Assembly: GCA_030625695.1 (NCBI GenBank) | Contig: DAOUQK010000096.1 | Span: 1 to 10,729 of the forward strand | DNA: 10,729 nt | Reading direction: 5' to 3' | From: Paracoccaceae bacterium | Lineage (GTDB): Bacteria; Pseudomonadota; Alphaproteobacteria; Rhodobacterales; Rhodobacteraceae | In this document: piece by piece, positions 5,870 to 10,729 of the stretch | Numbering within the stretch: the first letter of the stretch is position 1 | Layout of the letters: every line of letters begins with the position of its first letter | Notes under the pieces: generated by a model | Told to the model about the DNA's origin: nothing | The model's input: only the letters and a program-made list of their open reading frames with translations | Database searches by the model: none | Program-made: the position numbers and the translations under genes

Positions 5870-6475
5870 ATGGAACTGGATCATTTGGCGGTGGCCGGAA
5901 CAACCCTTGAAGAGGCGAGCGCGCTGATCGAGGAGGCTTTGGGCGTGGCGTTGCAGCCAGGTGGTAACCACGCGCATTTTGGCACTCACAACAATCTATT
6001 GGGCCTGGCGGATGGGCTTTATCTGGAAGCAATTTCCATTGACCCAGCAGCACCAAAACCAATTTATCCGCGGTGGTTTGATCTTGACGCCTTTACCGGG
6101 CCCTCCCGGTTAAACAACTGGATTTGTCGGGTGGATGACCTTTCTCTGGCCCTTTCAACTCGACCTGATACGGTTGGCACGCCGGTTGACCTTAGCCGGG
6201 GTGATTTGCGGTGGCGCATGGCCGTGCCGCAATCGGGACGACTGCCCTATGACAATATGCATCCGGCGCTGATCCAATGGCAGGGGCCATATCATCCCGC
6301 GACAAAGCTCACGCAATCGGGCTGTACGCTGCGCCGACTTGTGGTGGCGCACCCGATGGCCGGGGAGTTGCAGGATGGGTTGGCGATTGTTGATGCGCGG
6401 GTGGTGTTCGAACCGGGTTCACCCGCATTGATGGCTGAATTTGATACCCCCCATGGCCCAAGGGTGCTGCAATGA
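5870..6475 (+). CDS. glyoxalase-like (VOC superfamily) domain protein
   Basis: This 201-residue protein fits the glyoxalase-like domain family (PF13468 type). It opens with LDHLAVAGTTLEEASALIEE (3-22), then GGNHAHFGTHNNLLGLADGLYLEA (31-54, quoted here in outline: G31-G32, H34, G38-T39, N41-N42 and the YLEA strand), and has PALIQWQG at 132-139 in the second half. His5 and Glu53 sit where VOC enzymes usually place metal ligands. No substrate is known for this group. The start at 5870 has GGAG seven bases upstream and the family begins right at this Met; the frame is open further upstream to 5684, but those residues do not look like the family. The gene overlaps the GNAT gene by ATGA (6472-6475), suggesting that the two act on related compounds. 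Confidence 0.85.
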   Translation: MELDHLAVAGTTLEEASALIEEALGVALQPGGNHAHFGTHNNLLGLADGLYLEAISIDPAAPKPIYPRWFDLDAFTGPSRLNNWICRVDDLSLALSTRPDTVGTPVDLSRGDLRWRMAVPQSGRLPYDNMHPALIQWQGPYHPATKLTQSGCTLRRLVVAHPMAGELQDGLAIVDARVVFEPGSPALMAEFDTPHGPRVLQ

Positions 6476-6993
6476 CCCGGCATCAGGCCAGCTTTCGTCA
6501 GGCCAGAATGGGCGATGTGCCTGCGATCTGCGATATCACCAATGCCGCGATCCGCGACACGCTGGCAACCTTTACCACCACCGAACGTGGCGAGGCCGAG
6601 GTTGCCGCCGATATCGCCCTGCGTTGGGCTGCCTATCAGGTGGTACTGCTGGAGGGCCAGGTGGTTGGCTTTGCGACCTATGACGCGTTTCGCAACGGCC
6701 CCGGCTATGCCCACACCAAAGAGCTGAGCATTCATCTGGCCGGGAATGCGCGCCGTCAGGGGATAGGCCGCGCGCTGATGGCCCGGCTTGAGGATGTGGC
6801 GGTGCATGCGGGCGTTCGGGTTCTGGTCGCCGGAATCTCCGGTGCCAACCCCGAGGCACAGGTTTTCCACGCCGCTTGTGGTTTTGAAGAGGTCGGTCGG
6901 ATGCCGCAGGTCGGGTTCAAATCCGGCCAATGGCTCGATCTGGTGCTGATGCAAAAGGTGCTGCTGGTTGCCGACCCGGACATAAACACCTAA
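6472..6993 (+). CDS. GNAT N-acetyltransferase, phosphinothricin/methionine-sulfoximine acetyltransferase-like
   Basis: This 173-residue enzyme transfers an acetyl group from acetyl-CoA to a small amine. It follows the PAT/MnaT pattern: RQARMGDVPAICDITNAAI (9-27), a Thr/Phe segment TLATFTTTERG (30-40), VVGFATYDAFRNGPGYAHTKE (64-84, ending in Glu84 of the substrate pocket), the acetyl-CoA loop RRQGIGRAL (94-102), GANPEA (125-130), CGFEEVG (136-142) and the ending FKSGQWLDLVLMQ (149-161). Family members act on phosphinothricin, methionine sulfoximine or related amino acids and may serve in detoxification. The usual Asn-x-x-Ser is NPEA here, so the substrate may differ. The start is coupled to the VOC stop through ATGA, with AAGGG (6460-6464) as ribosome site. 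Confidence 0.9.
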   Translation: MTRHQASFRQARMGDVPAICDITNAAIRDTLATFTTTERGEAEVAADIALRWAAYQVVLLEGQVVGFATYDAFRNGPGYAHTKELSIHLAGNARRQGIGRALMARLEDVAVHAGVRVLVAGISGANPEAQVFHAACGFEEVGRMPQVGFKSGQWLDLVLMQKVLLVADPDINT

Positions 6994-6996
6994 ACT
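6968..6996 (+). promoter_or_regulatory. candidate leaderless promoter for the TerB/J-domain gene
   Basis: TTGCCG (6968-6973) and TAAACT (6991-6996) are 17 bases apart and each matches the sigma-70 consensus at four of six positions. Transcription would begin about 7003, one base before the ATG at 7004, which lacks any Shine-Dalgarno sequence. The promoter lies in the last codons of the GNAT gene and on its stop codon, so the downstream gene could be expressed independently. Confidence 0.4.
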
Positions 6997-7003
6997 ACAG
7001 CCT

Positions 7004-7696
7004 ATGTCGATCTGGACCCGCATAAGCGAGGCATTGTCAGCGCTGGCCAAAGGCGAAGGCCTGGGCGAGGTGTTCAAACACCTGACCACGCCGCGTGAAC
7101 GCAGTGTTGCCTTTACCATTGCGGTCATCGCTTTGGGTGCAAAGATGGCCAAAGCAGATGGCCAAGTGACCCGTGACGAAGTGACTGCCTTTCGCGAAGT
7201 GTTCCAGATCGCCCGCGAGGATGAGGCAAACGCAGCCAAGGTGTTCAACATGGCTCGGACCGACGTGGCCGGCTATCGCGATTATGCCCGCCAGATCCAA
7301 GTCATGTTCAAGGATGATCGCGAGACCTTGTGCGACCTGATGGAAGGGCTGTTTCATATTGCCCTTGCAGACGGGTTCTATCACCCGGGCGAAGACGAGT
7401 TTCTGGAGACAGTCTCGACCATCTTTGACATCCCCGACCGGCAGTTTCGCGCGCTTCGTATGCGGTTTGTGCCCGACCAACAGGCCGATCCCTATACCGT
7501 GCTGGGCGTGCCTCCGGACGCGCCATATGACGAAGTCCGTGCCATGTGGCGCCGTTTGGTACGCGAAACCCACCCCGATGCGATGATTGCCCGCGGTGTG
7601 CCGGAAGAGGCCGTAAAGCTGGCGGAAAAGCGGATGATCGACATCAACCGCGCCTGGGGCGAGATCAACGGAGCGCGACGGTTAGAGAAAACCTGA
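7004..7696 (+). CDS. TerB-like and J-domain protein (DjlA-like co-chaperone, cytoplasmic)
   Basis: This 230-residue protein joins an N-terminal TerB-like helical domain (about 34-150, with the repeated acidic motif ADG at 51-53 and 122-124) to a C-terminal J domain (163-226). The J domain carries DPYTVLGVPPDAP (162-174), the catalytic HPD triad at 190-192 and a closing helix ending INRAWGEINGARR. The HPD motif stimulates the ATPase of Hsp70/DnaK, so it is most likely a DnaK co-chaperone. E. coli DjlA has the same domain order but is anchored by an N-terminal membrane helix; here the N-terminus is polar and amphipathic, so the protein should be soluble. No ribosome site precedes ATG 7004, ten bases after the GNAT stop. 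Its stop overlaps the next start by one base (TGATG, 7694-7698). Confidence 0.88.
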   Translation: MSIWTRISEALSALAKGEGLGEVFKHLTTPRERSVAFTIAVIALGAKMAKADGQVTRDEVTAFREVFQIAREDEANAAKVFNMARTDVAGYRDYARQIQVMFKDDRETLCDLMEGLFHIALADGFYHPGEDEFLETVSTIFDIPDRQFRALRMRFVPDQQADPYTVLGVPPDAPYDEVRAMWRRLVRETHPDAMIARGVPEEAVKLAEKRMIDINRAWGEINGARRLEKT

Positions 7697-8709
7697 TGCG
7701 GCTGGCGACATATAACGTCGAATGGTTCGCGAACCTGTTTGATGACGACGACCGCCTGCTGGACGATGGCGGATGGTCCGGGCGATACAACGTCACCCGC
7801 GCGCAACAGATCAGGGCGCTGGACCACGTATTCACCGCATTGGATGCGGATGCGGTGATGGTAGTCGAGGCCCCGAACACGGGGCGGCATCAAAGCAGTG
7901 TCCGGGCGTTGGAACATTTTGCCGGGGTGTTTGGTTTGCGCACCTCGCGCGCGGTTTCGGGTTTTGCCAATGATACCCAACAGGAAATCACTTTGCTGTA
8001 CGACCCTGCGACCTTGCAGGCGGCCCATGACCCACAAGGGGTCGAGACCGGCAAGAAAGGCAGCCGGGACGCGCCGCGCTTTGATTCCGTGTTCCGGATT
8101 GATCTGGACATTGATGCCACCGAAGATTTGGTGCGGTTTTCCAAACCGCCGTTGGAACTGGCCCTGCGCACCAGTTCGGGCACCGAATTGCGGATGATCG
8201 GCGCACATTTGAAGTCCAAAGCACCGCATGGCGCGCGCAACCGCGACGAAGTGATGCGCATTTCCATTACCAACCGGCGCAAACAACTGGCCCAGGCGAT
8301 CTGGCTGCGGGCCCGGATCGAGGCGCATGAAGCGCAGGGCGATCAGATAATTATCATGGGTGATCTGAATGACGGGCCGGGGTTGGACGAATACGAACAC
8401 CTGTTTGGCCGTTCGACGGTCGAAATTATTCTTGGCGATACCCTGTTTGACCCGCACGCCAGACAGACCCTGGACCGGCCGTTTGGGGCCGCCTTAAGTA
8501 CCGCGCGGTTTGAACGGCGCCAAAGTGGCACGTATTTGCAGGCCCTGCTGGATTACATCATCATTTCCGATGACCTCAGGTCGCGGCAGCCGCAATGGCG
8601 CATCTGGCATCCGTTCGACGATTCCGAATGCTGGGGCAGGGTTGATCTGCGCGATGCATTGCTGATGGCATCGGATCACTTCCCGGTGACGCTCGATATC
8701 GACATATGA
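7696..8709 (+). CDS. endonuclease/exonuclease/phosphatase (EEP) family protein
   Basis: This 337-residue enzyme has the DNase I-like EEP fold. Key residues appear in order: Asn7 in TYNVEWF (5-11), Glu58 in VMVVEAPN (metal ligand), His171 in MIGAHLKSK (167-175), Asp223 and Asn225 in MGDLNDGPG (221-229), and Asp327-His328 in SDHFPVTL (326-333). All catalytic positions are present. Members cut nucleic acids or remove phosphates from lipids or other phosphoesters; the substrate cannot be assigned. There is no signal peptide, so it should be cytoplasmic. The start at 7696 is chosen because the family motif begins at once and it overlaps the J-domain stop (TGATG), indicating translational coupling. 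The frame is open upstream to 7546 inside the J-domain gene, but that part is an out-of-frame reading of the J domain. Confidence 0.88.
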   Translation: MRLATYNVEWFANLFDDDDRLLDDGGWSGRYNVTRAQQIRALDHVFTALDADAVMVVEAPNTGRHQSSVRALEHFAGVFGLRTSRAVSGFANDTQQEITLLYDPATLQAAHDPQGVETGKKGSRDAPRFDSVFRIDLDIDATEDLVRFSKPPLELALRTSSGTELRMIGAHLKSKAPHGARNRDEVMRISITNRRKQLAQAIWLRARIEAHEAQGDQIIIMGDLNDGPGLDEYEHLFGRSTVEIILGDTLFDPHARQTLDRPFGAALSTARFERRQSGTYLQALLDYIIISDDLRSRQPQWRIWHPFDDSECWGRVDLRDALLMASDHFPVTLDIDI

Positions 8710-8713
8710 CCCT

Positions 8714-8741
8714 TTAAGATGGGGTGATCTGTCCCTATATT
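8714..8741 (+). promoter_or_regulatory. candidate leaderless promoter for the small exported protein
   Basis: TATATT (8736-8741) matches the -10 consensus at five of six positions, and TTAAGA (8714-8719) is a fair -35 at 16-base spacing. The expected transcript start is 8748, the A of the ATG. No ribosome site is visible in front of that ATG. Confidence 0.4.
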
Positions 8742-8747
8742 GGCCCC

Positions 8748-9131
8748 ATGAAACACCGCATCCCTCTGGTCGCCGCTTTGGCGGTTTCTCTTGTCGCACC
8801 TCTTCCGGCCCCGGTTTCGGCCCAGGACGAGGGACGGTCCTTGATGGAACGCGGCGCGGAATTGTTTCTGGAGGGGCTGCAACAGGAAATGGCCCCGACG
8901 CTGAATGATCTGCGTGGATTGGTGGACGAATTTGGTCCGGCGATGCAGGGGTTTGTGCGCGAAATGGGCCCGGCATTTTCGCAGCTTCTGGGCGAGGTCC
9001 AGGATTGGTCGCGGTATCACCCGCCCGAGATTTTACCCAATGGTGACATCATCATACGACGCAAAGCTGATCCATCAGATGAAGGCGTAGAAGATGAAGC
9101 CCCGCCGCCGTCCGGCCCAACTGATATATAA
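8748..9131 (+). CDS. small exported protein of unknown function
   Basis: This is a 127-residue protein with a classical Sec signal peptide: basic MKHR, hydrophobic core IPLVAALAVSLVAPLPAP, and a cleavage site after VSA (Ala25). The mature part, about 102 residues, is probably periplasmic: an acidic helical region with repeated Phe-Gly-Pro-type spacing (FGPAMQGFV, MGPAFSQLL), then WSRYHPPEILPNGDIIIRRK (87-106), and an acidic proline-rich tail ending GPTDI. There is no lipobox cysteine. I recall close relatives next to J-domain and EEP genes in Rhodobacterales, where databases often call them AAA+ ATPase; no Walker motif is present, so that label should not be used. The start at 8748 is chosen because the signal peptide begins there; a GTG at 8724 would place extra residues before it. 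Confidence 0.8.
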   Translation: MKHRIPLVAALAVSLVAPLPAPVSAQDEGRSLMERGAELFLEGLQQEMAPTLNDLRGLVDEFGPAMQGFVREMGPAFSQLLGEVQDWSRYHPPEILPNGDIIIRRKADPSDEGVEDEAPPPSGPTDI

Positions 9132-9281
9132 CGGCACTGGCCTTCGATACTTGAATGCAATTGAAAATGGACTCTGGAGTTTCTGGAGAGAATAGCGGGT
9201 ATTAAAACCGCAACTGTAGCTTCCTAAACATACGTTCGGATCAGAAAAATCCACTTTTCAGGCGCTTATAGGTGCTTACCG

Positions 9282-9326
9282 GAGCCTCGCGGCGAATGAT
9301 CCTAGTGTCGCGAACGACCGAGGCTC
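9282..9326. repeat. eight-base inverted repeat with 29-base loop
   Basis: GAGCCTCG (9282-9289) is the exact reverse complement of CGAGGCTC (9319-9326), with 29 bases between. The loop does not fold strongly beyond short CGCG pairs. It could be an operator-like inverted repeat or an RNA stem-loop; neither strand has a T run after it, so an intrinsic terminator is unlikely. Confidence 0.4.
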
Positions 9327-9393
9327 GTTCTATCAACAACAACTGTACGCGGTAGGTGTGAGCGCACGAATGATGTGAGGTCAGCAGCGTGAT

Positions 9394-9428
9394 CTGCCAG
9401 GAGGTCCGCAGCTCAGATTTTTTGGCAG
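9394..9428. other. possible RNA hairpin upstream of the ATP-grasp gene
   Basis: CTGCCA (9394-9399) pairs with TGGCAG (9423-9428). The stem can extend inward by two G-T wobbles and one A-T pair, leaving a 17-base loop. The T run (9418-9423) lies before the second arm, so this is not a standard terminator for the plus strand. A leader structure is possible. Confidence 0.25.
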
Positions 9429-9547
9429 TTTCCGCTATTTGTCGACCCCGCCAGTAATAATCCCTTCGCAGGACACATTATTGCCAGATTTATCCATTGT
9501 ATTGTTTCCAATTCGTGCACAGCCCTACCATATTTGAGGAATTGAGA

Positions 9548-10690
9548 ATGACAGTCGCAGATCGAGATCAAGCCGATTATCTTTCCGCCAAAGACGGCTC
9601 ATATAAGGATCTTTTGATCCATGCGGCAAAGAATTCCGGGCGCCCTGTGCTTCGGATTCATCGTGAGTTCAGGCAGATGGCCAAATCTCATAGCCGATTG
9701 AACATGGTCGAATACGTGCGCAACGGCCTCTATGATATTGACCGGTTTTCGCAAGAAGAACGGGACTGTTTCATCTCTAACGACCTACATTGGCCGATCA
9801 CTCATCAATGTTGCAACAAAGGCTGGACGAGCGCCGCCGAAGACAAAATTCTGGCCGCTACGCTGCTAAACGCGGGTGGGGTGCCAGTGCCTGAAACCGT
9901 TGCCGTGTTCGACAAATCGTCGCGGATTTACCCCGGCCTGACCAAGATCGCGTCTGTCGAAGCCCTGCGCGATCTACTGCAAACGTATTCCAGTGAACCG
10001 CTGTTTTGTAAGATCGTCGACGGCATGGTCAGTTTGGGCGCGTTTCGCATCGAAAGCAGCGACGCCACTGAGATTGTTTGCTCTGGCCATCCCCCTATGA
10101 GTCACGAGCATTTTCTATCTGAATTTGTGGGTAACAGTGCCTATGTCGTTCAGCGAGAACTCAGGAACCACAGCCGATTCGAAAAATACGCCACGGCACT
10201 CGGAACCGTCCGGATGGTCAATATGGTTACGGATAGCGGTGTCAATTGCCCGATCGCGTTAATTAAACTTCCTCAGGGTAATAATATCGCCGATGCGTTC
10301 TGGCGTCCGGGCAATCTCGCGTGTGAAATCGACGTTGAGACGGGTTGTATTCGGACCGTGACCCGCCGCGGGACCGATATGGAATTTCTTGATGACCACC
10401 CAGACATCCCCGACCTGATGGGGCTTGAATTGCCCTTCTGGTCCGGACTGCGCGACATCAACGAACGCGCCGCCAATATCTTCGCTCCGGTCCGTTATCA
10501 ATCGACTGATATCGCGATAACTGAGGACGGGCCGGTGGTCGTCGAACTGAATTATGGTGGTAGTTTCGATTTGCCGCAATATGCCAGTGGACGCGGAATG
10601 CTTACACCGGAAGTGCGCTCTTTTTTCGAAAGCTGCGGTGTCAATTTCAACCGGAAGCCCAAACGTCGGCTACCATTCATCGGTCGGTAA
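9548..10690 (+). CDS. sugar-transfer-associated ATP-grasp family protein
   Basis: This 380-residue protein resembles the sugar-transfer-associated ATP-grasp family (PF14397 type), whose genes often lie in polysaccharide clusters. ATP-grasp enzymes join a carboxylate to an amine or similar nucleophile through an acyl-phosphate. Visible landmarks: Lys155 in LFCKIVDGMVSLGAF (152-166), the hinge VVQRELRNH (200-208), Thr220-Arg223 in GTVRMVNMVT (219-228), DHPD (283-286) and ELPFWSGLRD (294-303), then the metal site with Asp321 in STDIAITEDGP and Glu333-x-Asn335 in VVELNYGGSFDLPQ (331-344). The N-terminal 90 residues are helical. The start at 9548 has GAGGA at seven bases; TTG 9497 in the same frame has none. 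Composition is less GC-rich than the genes to the left, suggesting transfer. No glycosyltransferase is in view, so the substrate is unknown. Confidence 0.8.
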   Translation: MTVADRDQADYLSAKDGSYKDLLIHAAKNSGRPVLRIHREFRQMAKSHSRLNMVEYVRNGLYDIDRFSQEERDCFISNDLHWPITHQCCNKGWTSAAEDKILAATLLNAGGVPVPETVAVFDKSSRIYPGLTKIASVEALRDLLQTYSSEPLFCKIVDGMVSLGAFRIESSDATEIVCSGHPPMSHEHFLSEFVGNSAYVVQRELRNHSRFEKYATALGTVRMVNMVTDSGVNCPIALIKLPQGNNIADAFWRPGNLACEIDVETGCIRTVTRRGTDMEFLDDHPDIPDLMGLELPFWSGLRDINERAANIFAPVRYQSTDIAITEDGPVVVELNYGGSFDLPQYASGRGMLTPEVRSFFESCGVNFNRKPKRRLPFIGR

Positions 10691-10703
10691 GTCCTACGAC
10701 CTG

Positions 10704-10728
10704 AGCACTCATGTTCAAACTGAGTGTT
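10704..10728 (+). terminator. possible hairpin terminator after the ATP-grasp gene (cut by window edge)
   Basis: CACTCA (10706-10711) pairs with TGAGTG (10721-10726) around a nine-base loop, extended outward by one G-T wobble and one A-T pair. It lies 13 bases after the stop codon. The window ends one base later, so a T run cannot be judged. Confidence 0.35.
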
Positions 10729-10729
10729 G

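Larger units (their letters stand above)
9132..9547. other. gene-free, GC-poor stretch before the ATP-grasp gene
   Basis: These 416 bases hold no ORF with family resemblance on either strand; the longest ATG-started peptides I found on the plus strand are under 20 residues. GC is low: I count 26 of 60 at 9181-9240 and 24 of 60 at 9481-9540, against 38 of 60 at 4321-4380. It contains a seven-base direct repeat TCTGGAG (9173-9179 and 9182-9188), an imperfect tandem pair GGCGCTTATA/GGTGCTTACC (9261-9280), an eight-base inverted repeat and a second hairpin, listed separately. There is no tRNA-like cloverleaf or transposase remnant. The last part carries the ribosome site GAGGA (9536-9540) of the next gene. 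It may be a long leader, decayed DNA or an island junction. Confidence 0.5.

Noticed and set aside
5682..6062. N-terminal extension of the DUF2244 frame upstream of 5681
   Set aside because: The added 127 residues are Pro/Ser/Arg-rich, overlap the VOC gene on the other strand and are absent from the family as I know it; a good ribosome site lies just before 5681.
6292..7251. 319-codon minus-strand frame across the VOC/GNAT/J-domain genes
   Set aside because: It runs antisense to three genes with clear family motifs and has no coherent domain itself.
7492..8457. 321-codon minus-strand frame antisense to the EEP gene
   Set aside because: No recognisable motif; the plus-strand frame has every EEP catalytic residue.
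8724..8747. GTG start for the small exported protein
   Set aside because: It would put eight extra residues before a normal signal peptide that starts with MKHR at 8748.
9497..9547. Earlier TTG start for the ATP-grasp protein
   Set aside because: No ribosome site precedes it, whereas ATG 9548 has GAGGA seven bases upstream.
9132..9547. Transposon remnant, tRNA or phage attachment site in the GC-poor gap
   Set aside because: No cloverleaf, no T-loop GTTCGA-type box, no terminal inverted repeats with flanking duplications and no transposase-like peptide could be found.
1..10729. CRISPR array, toxin-antitoxin or defence system
   Set aside because: No regularly spaced repeats and no genes of such systems; the neighbouring small genes are explained by ordinary regulator, enzyme and exported-protein families.

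Overview
The window looks like a piece of an alphaproteobacterial chromosome, most likely from the Rhodobacterales (Roseobacter group). The signs are moderately GC-rich coding DNA, tightly packed short operons, and families I recognise from that group: a short class I IlvC next to paired Lrp/AsnC regulators, a DUF2244 membrane protein, a cytoplasmic TerB/J-domain protein, and a small secreted protein of a kind often mislabelled as an ATPase. The taxon is inferred from gene content, not from a marker gene.

Layout. At 1-146 is the 3' end of a membrane protein gene, overlapping tail to tail with a class V aminotransferase (134-1255, minus). Upstream of the aminotransferase on the same strand lie two Lrp/AsnC regulators joined by an ATGA overlap (1330-1800 and 1797-2252). 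They are divergent from ilvC (2391-3413, plus) across a short AT-rich region with direct repeats and a palindrome, the expected place for Lrp-type control of branched-chain amino acid synthesis. A strong hairpin at 3421-3439 separates ilvC from a convergent arsR-type/SRPBCC pair (3440-4199, minus). That pair is divergent from an EamA/DMT exporter (4255-5172, plus), and three regularly arranged ACTTAC/GTAAGT half-sites sit between the two divergent starts. The exporter overlaps tail to tail with a DUF2244 gene (5169-5681, minus).

A plus-strand run follows: a glyoxalase-like VOC protein (5870-6475), a phosphinothricin-acetyltransferase-like GNAT (6472-6993), a TerB/J-domain co-chaperone-like protein (7004-7696), an endonuclease/exonuclease/phosphatase family protein (7696-8709) and a small exported protein (8748-9131). 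Stop/start overlaps couple VOC to GNAT and the J-domain protein to the phosphatase-fold gene. Two members and the arsR gene appear to have promoters placed so that transcription would begin at or within a base of the ATG (leaderless mRNAs).

The last part differs. A 416-base gene-free stretch (9132-9547), clearly poorer in GC, leads to a sugar-transfer-associated ATP-grasp gene (9548-10690) whose composition is also less GC-rich. It could be the edge of a polysaccharide or accessory island continuing beyond the window.

I found no CRISPR array, tRNA, rRNA, transposase or phage gene, and no clear new multi-gene system. The observations most worth following are the regulatory architectures and the composition shift at the right end.
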